A stretch of 64,000 bases of DNA from Dermacentor variabilis (lineage: Eukaryota > Arthropoda > Arachnida > Ixodida > Ixodidae): contig NC_134568.1 of NCBI RefSeq assembly GCF_050947875.1, positions 195,312,853-195,376,852 on the forward strand, read 5' to 3'. The notes under the pieces are model-generated. The model saw only the letters and a list, made by a program, of their open reading frames with translations, did not search any database and was not told where the DNA came from. Positions 11,086 to 22,115 of the stretch are shown here, one piece after another (the stretch's first letter is position 1; the number at the start of each line of letters is the position of its first letter). A program made the position numbers and the translations under genes.

Positions 11086-12185
11086 TAGTAATTTTTCTGG
11101 GTCGTTTTAGATCGCGACAAGTTCTCTTGTGCCAACCGTAGTGCCTTTTCCAGATGATTTCGGAGATCCAAGACATACCCATATGTGGTCTTCATTACTT
11201 CGCATAGGTGGTCTCCTGTGCATAGTTCCTTAACTAGACTGAATGGGCCTCGGACGCGTCGACCGTAGATCAACACGAAAGGAGAAATCCCCATGCTGAC
11301 TTGAGGCACTTCCCGATACGCAAACAAGAGGGGTGCTAGTAATCGGTCCCATGACTTTGGTTCTTCTTGGCACATCTTGCGTAGCATTTGTTTCAACGTG
11401 CCATTAAATCGCTCCGCCAGACCATTACATATCGGATGGTAAGGCGTCGAGCTAAGATGTTCGACAGCCAGAAAGTCATTTATTTCTTTCATTAGGTCCG
11501 ATGTGAAACAGGAGGCCTGATCGCACAGTATCTCACGTGGAAATCCAATGCGAGAAAACATTTCTATCAGCCCTTCGGCCACCGTAGCTGAATCGATCGA
11601 CGGCAAAGCTATCGCATCTGCATACTGTATAGCGATATCCACCAGGGTCAGTATGTATTGGTTACCCTTATTTGACGTAGGCTTTAAGGGTCCAATTATG
11701 TCCACCGCTACTCTTTCAAATGGCATGTCTATTAAAGGCACGCGACCAAGACGTGCCTTGCCCACCTTGCTCTTAGGATGCGTTCGCTGGCAAGTGTCGC
11801 AAGAGCGTACGTATCTTCTCACTCCTTCTTGGACTCCTGGCCAGTAGACGGATTCTAGAACACGATGCATTGTTCTCTTAATTCCATGGTGCCCTGACAT
11901 AAGACTTTCGTGTGCCAAAATGAGCACTTGACCGCGTAATCTTTGAGGTACTACCACTTGTTCGGTCATTTTGTCCGAGGGTAGCCGGTAACGACGATAC
12001 AGCACTCCCTTTACTACTTCGAATGAGTAGGATGCTAATCTCTTGCCTTGGAACACTTGAACAACTTTGTTCCTGCAAGACTCTAAGGTCTTATCTTCGT
12101 TCTGGGTCGCGGTAAGATCCTTCCTGGTTATTTTCAAGGCGCAGATACCGACCGTGGATGTGTTCGGCTGTTCTCGGCTCTTCAT
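11086..12185 (-). pseudogene. Integrase of the LTR element, C-terminus lost
   Basis: From the ATG at 12185 the HHCC zinc domain occupies roughly residues 90-135 (HESLMSGHHG ... CDTCQ). The catalytic core has all three acidic residues: D in AVDIIGPL, D in LCDQASCF and E in GLAERFNG, the last two separated by 35 residues (DD35E). The domain reads through to KNYYDRG at about residue 367. There the sequence passes into the truncated 3' LTR, so the open frame continues meaninglessly to 10587. The C-terminal chromatin/DNA-binding part and everything normally after it are missing. The core looks intact, but the partner enzyme (RT) is absent. Confidence 0.85.
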
Positions 12186-12281
12186 GCCAACCAGTAAAGC
12201 ATCCGGGGAATAGTCTTCTCACTTGGTTCCTTTTCCACTTGCTATACAACCTTGGATGGGCTTCTTCAGGAGCCTTTGTAT

Positions 12282-12677
12282 TCAGGTTTTATCTGGATCA
12301 TGAGCTTCTCGTGATCCTGGTACATTTCCGATAATAACATCATATAAAGGAGCTGTCATACACTTGACAATCGACGTACCAGAAAAATAAGGTAAGTGAA
12401 TTGCAACCTTAGCCTCAGGAACTTTGATGCTCCTGCCATCCGCCAGGATCAGCTTAGCGGTGGTAGCTGTCAGAGCCGAGTCTGGTACGAGGGAACGACG
12501 CACGACCAGCGTATTGCTTCCCGTATCTCGCAAGACTGACGCAGTCTGTCCGAAGATTATGCCCTTCAGCACTGGCATCTTGCGTGCTACAGCCTTGGTG
12601 TGGGTCTTCACCGCACTAGCCATGTCTTGTTTAACAACTGGTGTGTTGGCATCTTCCAGGTGCTCTTCTGGCGACAA
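12282..12677 (-). pseudogene. Retropepsin-like protease of the LTR element
   Basis: The catalytic motif is RDTGSNTLVVRRSLV at about residues 50-64, containing the D-T-G triad of aspartic proteases. Next come LADGR (flap region) and, near the C-terminus, APLYDVIIGNV, the usual hydrophobic-hydrophobic-G motif of retropepsins. It would cleave the gag-pol polyprotein. The frame ends at 12282. It is probably part of one polyprotein in the ancestor, with the integrase only about 100 bases further on. Confidence 0.8.
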
Positions 12678-12680
12678 TAG

Positions 12681-14570
12681 TCAAGACGTCTTCTTTGGTG
12701 GACCCTTTTTCTTGGGGCAGGCTTTGACATCAAGCCCGGGCTTACGGCAATATCCGCAGTATGGTTGCATCAGCTTAGAGCGACAGTCCGGTGCCCTGTG
12801 ACCCAGTTTTCCACATATGAAGCATCGCATCGGAATTCTCTCGGATGAGCTTCCGTTTTTCTCCGTAGGGTTTCTGCCTTCCGTTTTCTCCCGGAATACT
12901 AACAAATTGGGCTGTCTCTGAGCCTCTAAGAAATTATCGGAAGCATCGGCCATGTCATCTAACTGGCGGTAGCTCTTCTCGCGCAGAAAGAGTGCTAACC
13001 AATGACGACAGTTGTTCAAAAACTGCTCCGCCACCACTAGGTTGCGAAGTGCCAAATACTCCTTTTCGGTTTTGGACATTTCCACCCGTCGATCAAAGAA
13101 ACTTAGTAGCCTAGTTGCGTATTTTTTCCAGTTTCGCAATCTTGGGGTTTGCTCTGTCGGAACTTCTCACGGTATCTTTCCGCCGTAAAACGAAAACGCT
13201 CGAGTAACGCCAACTTGGCTTTATCGTAGTCGAGGGAGTCTTCAGGAGACAGACGTCCAAAAACCTTTAGAGCTTGTGGGGATTTGGGGAATACAACGCG
13301 CCATTGTGCGGGCGCATTTGACCTAGTTCTGCAATCCGTAAGCCACATCGTCCTCGCTCCGAACCAGTTTTAGCGGTGGCGCTCCACTCGCGGTGGTTCG
13401 CGGTGAGGGCGGAGCTAGTGACGTCACGGAGTGGCTCCTGGTGGCTACTACCATGACGGTAGCGACTCTCTTGCTCCTTGGGACGGCGCCCGGGACGTAC
13501 ATGTGTCCTCTCGTCCGCCGACACCTTTGTGACTAGGACTGAGCTCACGCACGGTGCCTTTGCCCGTGCGGGGAGCGTGTACCTCGTGTTGTTCCTATCC
13601 CGACGCTAAGCCGAAGAACGGGTGCCTAGTGCTCGCGCGAGGTCGTACCACGCCGAGCCGCACTCATCAGAGGCCCAAGCCGAAGGAGATTGCCCGAGCT
13701 CTCGCGAGTTGGCCCATCGGTTATCGCGAGAGCAAGTAGCATAGCCGCCGGGACTTTTCCTAGCGGCGTGTCCCAGCTTGGAGCCTGTGCTCTCGCAGCG
13801 ACGTGCTACAGGCGGCCCTAACTGTAATTTTCGCCCTTGGTCTGGGTCCATTTGGTTCCCCGCCGTCCCAGGACCGGGCGTTCGTGCAGTGTTCGGTGCC
13901 GTTGGAGACAATAAACGGTTTCCGCTAACTTAGGGCAATACTGTGTTCTTGCGTGCGTCGCTCGGTAGCCCCTTGTGGCCTGAGCTCGCGCACAGCGACG
14001 CTAGAGGCTGACGGCTGACGCGGCCCTGTGGCTCGCTAAGCTCGAACCCGCGGTGCTCGGTACTCCTGTGAGACCCTAAGACCCCACAAGCTTCTCCGCT
14101 CAAGCATAAACTTAGAGCCGTGGCCCATTTGACTCTAGGCCATTCTTGTCCGGTGGCGACGCTTTCGAACCTTTTTAAATAGGCATCCAAGTCGTCCCGG
14201 CTTTCATTGAATCCTGTTAACAAACTGTGAGGATTCACGCTGAATGGTGCACTGCATCCAGGCCCTCGGTGAACTGTTCTTGTGTCTCTGGCAGCATCCG
14301 TTGCCGCCATTTGAAGGCGCAACTGAAGCGTTCGCTCCTCCAATTCTAGCTGTCGTTGGCTTGTGTCGCCACGATTGCCCTCAGCTTCCGCGACTTTAAG
14401 CCGTAACTGTAAATTCCTCTGCTCAAATGCAAGCTGCCCCTTTCTAGCCTCGCGTTCCGCTGTCCGCTCTTCTCGCGCCCGCGCTTCCTGCTCGTCTAAC
14501 CATGCCTTTAACTCCGCTCCTTCCAGCCCCATGCGTTAGCTAAAGCTAACAGGTCTCGTGTGCTAGCCAT
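12681..14570 (-). pseudogene. gag of the LTR element (split by a solo LTR)
   Basis: The likely original start is the ATG at 14570 (MASTRDLL...); a one-base loss soon after shifts the frame, and the long open frame starts at 14532 (MGLEGAELKAWLDEQEARAR). An Arg/Glu-rich coiled coil of about 100 residues is followed by a capsid-like region (GFNESRDDLDAYLKRFE, ALSLCLSGEA). The reading breaks at the solo LTR and resumes near 13270 with LKVFGRLSPEDSLDYDKAK. It shifts frame again near 13105-13140 and ends with a CCHC zinc knuckle, CFICGKLGHRAPDC, and a second Cys-rich motif (CGYCRKPG) near 12700-12830. It would form the particle shell and bind RNA. The frameshifts and insertion make it non-functional. 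Confidence 0.8.
13275..14088 (+). mobile_element. Solo LTR (814 bases) inside gag
   Basis: It begins TGTGGGG at 13275 and ends CCCCACA at 14088. A 4-base target duplication AGCT flanks it (13271-13274 and 14089-14092). Excising it plus one AGCT restores the gag reading GEALKVFGRL across the junction. The plus strand carries AATAAA near 13910, as expected for an LTR polyadenylation signal, which gives the orientation. It has no internal region, so it probably arose by recombination between two LTRs. It is unrelated in sequence to the LTRs of the element it sits in. Confidence 0.85.
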
Positions 14571-14616
14571 AGTTCCGAGACGTTAGAATAAAAAAAAATC
14601 CAAACGAACGCTTTGT

Positions 14617-14632
14617 GCTGTCGCGGACTCCA
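14617..14632 (-). promoter_or_regulatory. Primer-binding site
   Basis: Three bases inside the 5' LTR, the minus strand reads TGGAGTCCGCGACAGC. It starts with TGG as expected for pairing to a tRNA CCA end. Position and opening bases fit a primer-binding site; I cannot name the tRNA. Confidence 0.6.
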
Positions 14633-14635
14633 ATT

Positions 14636-15727
14636 TGTGGTGCAGGTTCTTGTGTTCAAAGGTTCTGATGGTTCTCTGAGGCGGAGCCTCCGAGAACCTA
14701 ATTGAGGACAAAGCCGTTGGTTTCAAAAACACAAACACAAACTTTTAATAAAACTAGAAAGAGGCATAAAATAAATGATAGAAAGAAATAGAAAGAAATA
14801 GAAGGCATAAAATAAACACTCAAACAGACACCGCGGTAAGTAACACACTTAGGGCTATGGTGGCGTTAACCAGTGCGCGAGTCCGGGCTGACCACAATGG
14901 CAGTGGCGTTTAATAGTCTCGACGTGGAGACGCAGCGACAAGATGATGAAAGAAGTTGCGCCGGTCTCACCAAAGGTCGGGGTGTTGACCCGTTGATCAG
15001 GCGACCAGAGCGCCCTAGCTCTGGCTTGGAGATAGAAGGCAGGCGGTTTGGCGGCACGAGCACACGGCGGCGGCGTTCTGGCCGGGTAGCTGGGCGTAGA
15101 ACTCGGTCCCGTAGCCCGACTGCTCTCGTCCTGCCCACGGGCGCAGAAGTTCGAACGCTGGCCTCGGGCAGCAGGTGGCACGAGCAGACGGCGACGGCGT
15201 TCTGGCTGGGCAGCTGGGCGTAGACCTCTGGCCCGTAGCCCGACTGCTCTCGTCCTGCCCACGGGCGCAGAAGCTCGCCGCCCTTAGGTAGCTGGCGGCA
15301 CGATCGGGTAGAGACGACGCGCAGGAACGGGTTGGCAGGAGGCCCCGGTCGGGTGAAGTCCTAGTGGCTCGGGTCCGGAACCCGACGGCCTGTCTTCAAC
15401 TGCCAGTCCGGTGGCCGACCTTCTCCTGGCGTCGCTTCCTGGAACTCTCCCTGCGTCTCCCCCGCTTCTGCCTGCGCGCCTCGCTTTTTCTTCCGCTCTG
15501 GCCGATTAGTCGTTTTCTGATTGGCTGTTTGACGCTCCGAGGTGTCTCCTGAGTGGGTTGCTTTGTTTCTTTCGCTCCTTTCCTTGCGCCGCGTGTTCAC
15601 GTGCCGGACGCTCTTCGGCGTTGTCGTTTTCTCTCCAGCACAGAATTCGCCTCGGCGCGCGCACTCCTTGTCGTCTGCTTCTGTCCTTTCTGACCACCGC
15701 ACCATGTCGCGCACTACACACATCACA
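14636..15727 (-). repeat. 5' LTR (1,092 bases)
   Basis: On the plus strand it runs from TGTGGTGCAGG at 14636 to CATCACA at 15727. The part 14636-15352 matches 10367-11085 closely, with about seven differences in the first 185 bases by eye. It contains a 124-base internal tandem duplication around the block GTAGCCCGACTGCTCTCG. The long minus-strand frames inside it (14855-15262 and 14866-15138) are arginine/proline-rich translations of GC-rich LTR sequence, not genes. Confidence 0.85.
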
Positions 15728-16907
15728 ATTCTAAACTACTGGTAAAATTAAACGCCATGTTAAATAATCCCCGTCTTGTTTCTTCAATAGCCAGTTTTCT
15801 TCGTAATTGCTCACAATTTGTTTCTTTTAACTCAGTGGGCTGAACTCCTGTAGACGTTGCGTCAGGAGTTTCTCAGGGATCAATTTTAGGCCATTCGTTA
15901 TTTCTTTTATACATGAATGATTTACCTGGCAGCACCTCAACTAAAATCAGACTTTACGAAGATGACTGCGTATTATATGAATCTATTAACTCCACTGATG
16001 ACCACCACCGTCTTGCCCAATCCGTTATGCCTTTCTGCGCTTGATGCAAAATGTGGCAAATGAACATCAGCTGCAGTAAAACAGTCGTGATGTCATTTTC
16101 CAATAGAAAGAGCCCTTTCTCGTTCGATTATTCCCTGGATGGCATCCAACTTAAAAGAGTGCCTCAATATAAATACTTAGGTGTCATTCTAACCGAACAT
16201 CTTTCATGATCTAAACATATTGAATATGTAAACGGGAAAGCCCTAAAAAGTAATGCTATTTGCGCCGCACTTTAGCTAACACCCCCCGCGACACTAAACT
16301 GCTGTTATGTAAAACGCTAATTCCCCTGCTCTAGGATATGCGTCTGTTGTTTGGTACCTCTACAAACTATGCGAAATAAGCTCGCTCGTTACCGTTGAAC
16401 AAGAATATATCCGTTTCATTTGCCAAAATTACAGCCGCACTTTCTCACCAATGCAGGCTTGACAATCTTTGAACATTGAGCCATTACTTTCATGCTAACA
16501 CATTGAAGCCTTAAAGCTTTTATATGCAATTAATAACTCCACCTCTGCTATATCCGATTGTAACTACATCACATTTACTAACGCAAGTTGTACCCGTAAA
16601 TTTAGCGTCTTGAACATAACACCTATTTATGCCCATACTAACACATTCAAGTACAGTTTTTTTACACGTACAATAGATCTTTGGAATTCTCTACCCGATA
16701 ACATTCGGTCACTATCACGAAAATATTTCATAGCTGACACTGGTAAGAACTTCGCTAACATCTAAAGCGCTTATTTTTGATCAGTGATCTTTTTGTGTTT
16801 ATGTGCGTTTTTAATATGTAATGTATAGCAATGTATAATGCTCCCACTCCTGCTATAGCCCTATATTGGGCTGCAGTATATGTAAATAAATAAAAAAATA
16901 ATAAATT
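15728..16907 (+). mobile_element. L2/CR1-like LINE, 3' portion after the LTR element
   Basis: After ATTCT the interrupted RT frame resumes as KLLVKLNAML. It includes GVSQGSILG (about 15865-15892) and the catalytic motif, here YEDDCVLYE near 15954-15984 (Ala to Glu change in the usual F-A-D-D). QYKYLGVIL follows near 16165-16195. Downstream frames carry many stops but still resemble the RT thumb and C-terminal region. It ends in an A/T-rich tail (AATAAATAAAAAAATAATAAAT) at about 16907, the expected 3' end. It abuts a minus-strand CR1-like fragment. Confidence 0.8.
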
Positions 16908-18135
16908 AGTCTGACATGAATGTTTGTTAGGGAAATGGGTCGATAGTTGAGAGCCGAATGTTTGTTACCAGACTACTGCATTGGGCCCACGTTCACAATT
17001 TTCAAATCAAGCGTAAAAAATAATTCATCAAGCGACTGCCGCAAGTGATTGTGCAAGAAGAGAGAGGAATATGCGCGTCTGCTGCAGAAACTTTGCATTA
17101 ATATTGTCAGTGCTACATGATAAAAATGTTTACCAGATATTAATTAACGTCGTAATTCCAGCAGGTTAAAATATAATAGGAAAGATCGAACAGTATTCAC
17201 GGGGCGCCACTGTGTCAACAGGCGCAGCGCTTTGTAAAGAAAAGTTGGCGGAAAATATAATGTTAAGCAATATTGCACATCCAGACGCTAGCAGCAGTTC
17301 ATCAGAACGATCGTTGATGGTAAGTTAGTGGCTTTCATTTGAATTAACCATGTTTCAAAATTGCTTTGGGTTTGTTGATAGAAGATCAGGCAAAGTACGG
17401 GTTTTAAAGTGTTACTTAGCAGCATACGCGACTTCCGTATACTCTGCTACCGCATTCTGAAACGCTGCTCAGCGATCTGATGTGCTTCGCTACTTATCCA
17501 CGCGCAAAAAACGTTTCTTTTTATTGCATATACATTTGAGAGACAGGTTGTAGAGACAGGGTTTGTTGATAGAAGATCAGGCAAAGTACGGGTTTTAAAG
17601 TGTTACTTAGCAGCATACGCGACTTCCGTATACTCTGCTACCGCATTCTGAAACGCTGCTCAGCGATCTGATGTGCTTCGCTACTTATCCACGCGCAAAA
17701 AACGTTTCTTTTTATTGCATATACATTTGAGAGACAGGTTGTACCTAGGCGTTTTCTTTATTTTTCTTTTTTTGCGCATCATCGTATACGCCGAATATGA
17801 CATATGCGCATTAGTGAGATCAGTGACTCACTTGCGAAATAAATCCTAGTGTTCCTGGACACTGCGCTTATCAAAGTTGGAGCAAAAGAAATGTCCGAAT
17901 ATGCACACAGTTCTGATTAATGGCGGCAAAGTTTGCCTTGCTATGGTCACGAATATATTTTTCTTCTTTAATTCCTCGGGAAAAAGAGATAGTAATCTCA
18001 AAATGTAGTCGACAGTTGTCACTTGGACCGGGTCGATAAGTAATCGGTGATACGAGGCCCGGGTGCGTCTCTAGAATCAAGTCTAAAGTATTGGATGACT
18101 CGCTAGTTATTCCCGTTGGCTTAGTTGCCACCTGT
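16908..18135 (-). mobile_element. CR1-like LINE fragment (endonuclease C-terminus to RT start)
   Basis: On the minus strand, 17871-18131 encodes the end of the endonuclease and following linker (SSNTLDLILETHPGLVSPITY, PGPSDNC; the second His or Asp of the S-D-H motif is replaced by Asn). Around 17400-17200 a linker reads KTRTLPDLLSTNPKQFWN, typical of CR1 proteins. Around 16910-17050 the RT entry motif reads GNKHSALNYRPISLT. A 185-base direct duplication (17368-17552 and 17559-17743) sits in the linker region. Multiple stops; non-functional. Confidence 0.75.
17368..17743. repeat. 185-base tandem duplication
   Basis: The segment 17368-17552 recurs at 17559-17743 with no difference that I can see, separated by six bases. 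It lies within the CR1-like fragment and duplicates part of its linker coding region. The near identity implies a very recent event or an assembly artefact. Confidence 0.85.
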
Positions 18136-18645
18136 ATGAAATTGAAACACGCACAAATGTATGAAAAATGTTGACATTGTGTTGAATATAGAAAGAAAAA
18201 TAGGTCATGGGGGGTACCGAGTTATGACAATGCTGAGAACACAATGCAGTTCATGGACAAATAATAGCGTGCAGTTTGGAGGGCTATAACAGACACCTAG
18301 TATATTTCTTGTGTAATTCTTGCGTAATTCCCATTCAGCCTGCTCCTAAAGCAGGCGTAACTTCGACTGGAAAGGACAAAATTGTTTCAGGTGCCGCTAT
18401 CAGTACGCTACCACCTTGCCTGCCTTCTCTGTCGCAGCGATACACATCATATTCTCCGATGTTAAGACGTAACGAAGGGCGGAAAAAAAGCTTTAGGGCA
18501 GGAAAGAGCGTCCCTTCTAACCAGTTTATTGAAAGCAGACGGGATCACTTGATAGGCGAAGGTGGCCATGTGCGAAAATACGCTTGCGCTCGATACTCAA
18601 AGTCTGCATCCTTATTTGAGAAAGAGCAGAATACCCCCCCCCCCC
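18136..18645. other. No recognisable gene
   Basis: The 188-codon plus-strand frame at 18276-18842 starts here but runs through a C run (18634-18645) and the hairpin array. It has no domain and is probably fortuitous. Confidence 0.45.
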
Positions 18646-18876
18646 GACAGAGTTTTATTACTCTATCGCAAGGGAGTGCTAGTACTCTTTCGCCGAGTGC
18701 TAATACTCTCGCCACAAGGGTAACGGTACTCCACCAGACCGAGTGTTTCTACTCCTCCAAACCGAGTGCTTCTACTCCCCCAAACATCGTGCTTGCGCTC
18801 CTCCTAACAGAGAGATTGTACTCCTTCAGAAAAGAGTGCTAGTACTCTTCCCAATAGTGTGAAAGCACTCACGATG
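18646..18876 (+). repeat. Array of about ten short hairpin units
   Basis: Units of roughly 21-27 bases each contain a small dyad of the type GAGTGCTNNTACTC (for example GAGTGCTAGTACTC near 18672, GAGTGCTAATACTC near 18694, GAGTGCTTCTACTC near 18765). Later units are diverged (CGTGCTTGCGCTC, GTGTGAAAGCACTC), and the linkers are C/A-rich. It is directly preceded by a C run. A second array with a different unit lies at 63094-63290. Confidence 0.75.
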
Positions 18877-21783
18877 TAGAGCCATGGTCGCGTTAGAAGT
18901 AATTCACAATGCTTTCAAGTGGGGAATATTTGATTCTTTCATAAGCAGCTCCTGCACTTATGCTTGGGGAATTGGATGTAATCTGTAGTCGCCGAGTTAA
19001 TCAAATAAAACATTTTTTTTCTCTTAAAAGGTCATAATCTTCATTGATCAGTCGCAAGACAAACTGAATAATAATTCTAGAAAAATACTGACACACACAT
19101 AAAATCAGAGTACAATGATGTCCATGAACTTTACAACACATTTTGTAATAAAACATAATTATTCTCTAAAGTTTCATCAGTATTGCAGTGCAGAAATAAC
19201 TTTTATTTTCAATTCGCTCCATCTTTTCAAAAATAAGGTATACAACGGAAAGTTAAACATAGAACAAACGGGCTCAAGCTCCCAATGTATTGACAGTACG
19301 ATCGAAGAGAAATATGCACCGCATTATTGGCCAGCAAACGCATTTCTGGCACAAAACACGTGCACTTATATGGCAGGGGTTACCAAAGGAGCGGCTAAGC
19401 ATGAGGCTCGTAACGTACATAAATTGTGCAAGAAGCTTTTTTGCGCCATATTCTAAGACAGCAGCTGATTTCATAACGTCCTCTACAACGTATGGATGTT
19501 CCTGACTGAGAGTACAGTGCATTTAGAAATGTGTCGTATAGTCTCATGTGAGGCCGCAGGTCTAGTTTTGGTTATAAATGTTCCACATAAAGTTATTCAT
19601 GTATGGGCGGCACCCCATTGCCTTTAAGTATGTGTCGTGTCCTGGTTCTGCAGCAATATCCCGGCTGATCTCAAAGCGGTACAGAGGCATATCATATTTC
19701 CTATTCGGTTGGCCTCCTCACGAAAGTAGTTTCCTTGTGCTGTTGGGATTTATTCATTGCACTTTCTCACCAATAAATAAAATTAAATTTACCACATTAT
19801 CTAGCGTCTAGCAAATGAGTATAAAACTGCGAGGAACTTTGGTATTAAGATCTTGCGCATCAAATTTCTTGTAATGTATGGTAGCTTTTCATTCCACATT
19901 ACGGTATGAACGCTATACTTCTGAAGAGCAGCTTGCATAATTACATCTTACAAGTTGCATAATTACAAGTTGAAAATGCAATCTAACTAAAGTATAGCAT
20001 CGCTTCATGGGAACCAAAAATCAGATCTGATAAATATGATCATCAAAGACGACTTAAGCATAAGTACAGGCAGGGCAGTGCACGAAAGGGACAAACAAAG
20101 ATGCAATACCTAAATTGGGAAAAGCACCATCCTGTTTTACATGTCCCTTCCATGCCCATGGATTTGGCATGCGGCTATACATATACTTGTGCAATGAACG
20201 AACTCCTGAAAGCAAAGCTTTTTTTTTCCCTACTGAAGTGGTTAAGGTACACTAAAGTAAGAAAAATTATCGTGCTTCAGAGAATCTTGTCTTCGTCCGA
20301 AACAGGTATATATGTGTCTGGGAAGAATAATACAGTGCCTCACTGCGCTCTCTATCTCAAGTCCAGAAATTTACTATGTGCAAAAATGCTTTAATTTTAT
20401 TTTGCATTATAAAAATTATGCCTGCAGAAGGCATCAATCTAAGGGGCTTTTACTTGATTAACACTATATGTTCACAACCGCAACTTGATGAACAAGTGCT
20501 CCACTCAGATGCTCTCAGTTTTTTGCATTGAACACATACCTGCCTCCACTAGCATACTTGACTGGCAAGTAGATTGAGTCACCCTAATCAAAATCTGAAA
20601 TACCTGCCAGGAGCACACATATGACTATTTCACGGAAGAAAAAACTATAATTTTACACGTGCCAAATTGATTTTTCAATTTCAAGCGACTCTGGGGCTTC
20701 TAATTAGGACATAAGACGCGCACCACGGTATACATAGTTAAAGGCCTTAACTGCTCGTTGCTTTCGCTTTGGGAGACGCGAGTGGTTTTAATTTACGGCT
20801 CCGTGAGCATGTACGAAAACGATAATGACTTCTTAAACCTCGGGTACTCTGCCCCCATTGCTACCTCTTTCTGCAACCTAGGAGGAATCCATACTTCTAA
20901 AATCAGGTGTAAAAAAATAGATAACATGGAAGACATGAAAATCTGTCTGCTTCATGTTAGCGTTTAAAATACAGAATGACAGTGCTTTGTATTAGCACCC
21001 TTGCATTTACGTGCTGGTAAGTTATGTCAGCAGCTAACCAAGCATGAGCGGTTGCTTTTTATTGTCAACACAGGCACCGTGCTCATTGCAAATATGTATT
21101 GTGTCACTAAGGCCATCTGAAATGTTAGTGTACCACTATTTTTTGCCACATGGATATATCGGTTGAGAGGCAAGACTAAAAGCGGTCACTCCTCACAAAA
21201 CTAATCAGTTTTTCTTTAAAACACATTTCTAACCTTTCAATGACACTTGCTCCTTTGTGTTTGTCTCCAGAGAGCATAAATAATCTTGAAGTTCCCATCC
21301 GAGACATCACAAAAAATACTATGTCAAGATGACTGCCTAGAACACGTGAGAATTTTTATCTCGGTGTGACATACTGTCTTTTGAAAGTTTGGTGACACGT
21401 AGTCAAATGGTGCACCCAATATGTCCACATTCTAGTTTTCTCATCCAAATTTCATGTGATGTATTTTGATTCTTTGAAGTTGGCTCCTCTGGACCATGTG
21501 GAGTCGTGCTGGGCTGGCTCTCTGACATCCGTGTGCCTTTGCAGTTACCTTCTTGCGTTATATAAAGCGGGTGCTTGAAAAATATTGTGTTCAGAAGCCA
21601 ACACGAAAACATGGTGTAAAGCAACATCAAGACAGTCAAGAAAAAAGGTCACTGCACTAAATGAAAGTCTTCGCTATTAGTCTTCCTACTGAAATGCATG
21701 CGAAACATCTAAATGACTGCAATAGTCAACTGCTAAACTAACTTCTATTTTTAGATTTAAAGAAGAAAGAAATAACCGACACT
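18877..21783. other. AT-rich stretch without recognisable gene
   Basis: I see no transposon motif, RNA gene or convincing exon in these 2.9 kb. The frames at 19115-19456, 20101-20394 and 21403-21639 are unsupported. The last (minus strand, ending ECGHIGCTI) is the only one with non-repetitive, protein-like composition, but I cannot connect it to a family. Confidence 0.45.
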
Positions 21784-21796
21784 TCATCCTCGTTCT

Positions 21797-22102
21797 TCCC
21801 CATTTAAAATTGCTAAACGCCATGTATCCCACTCGTTATAGGGCCAACTGTCCTTGGTGCGGTGGCATACCTACCCTAATACACATAACCTGGGAGTGCA
21901 CTAAGCACCCTCATAGGCTAAATACCAGTAGGACAATGGAGCAGTGGGAGGCACAGCTCGCCCGCTCCGACCTGGCAGGACAAAAGTCCTTAATTAGCCA
22001 GGTCGGGCAGGCGGCAGAGGCCAGTGGGGCCCTGGACTGAGAGGCTCCGACCACCCCTCCTTCAAATCTTTACAATTCCAATAAAGATTCTCTCTCTCTC
22101 TC
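21797..22102 (+). mobile_element. 5'-truncated I-like LINE (306 bases) with 13-base TSD
   Basis: An exact duplication TCATCCTCGTTCT at 21784-21796 and 22103-22115 brackets the insertion. It encodes the extreme C-terminus of an RNase H-bearing LINE ORF2: a Cys-rich motif CPWCGGIPTLIHITWEC, then EQWEAQLARSDLAGQ and a stop at 22038-22040. The 3' UTR ends in AATAAAGATTCTCTCTC, with the (TC)n tail typical of these copies in the window. The same C-terminal motif occurs in the LINE at 36496-37915. Confidence 0.9.
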
Positions 22103-22115
22103 TCATCCTCGTTCT

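Larger units (their letters stand above)
10367..15727 (-). mobile_element. Ty3/gypsy-type LTR retrotransposon, Gmr1-like order, RT deleted
   Basis: The element is bounded by inverted 7-base ends, TGTGATG at 10367 and CATCACA ending at 15727, and by a 5-base target duplication ATTCT at 10362-10366 and 15728-15732. Removing it plus one ATTCT rejoins the LINE reverse transcriptase frame. Order in the element's own direction: 5' LTR, primer-binding site, gag with zinc knuckle, protease, integrase, truncated 3' LTR. No reverse transcriptase or RNase H is present. Integrase follows protease directly, as in the Gmr1-like branch of Ty3/gypsy elements, which have a copia-like order with RT after integrase. 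A deletion ending inside the 3' LTR has removed the region where RT would lie. It is non-autonomous. Confidence 0.85.

Noticed and set aside
18276..18842. 188-codon plus-strand ORF
   Set aside because: Its last third is the hairpin array and a C run; the composition is explained by the repeat.
21403..21639. 78-codon minus-strand ORF as a terminal host exon
   Set aside because: Composition is protein-like but there is no family match or transcript evidence available.
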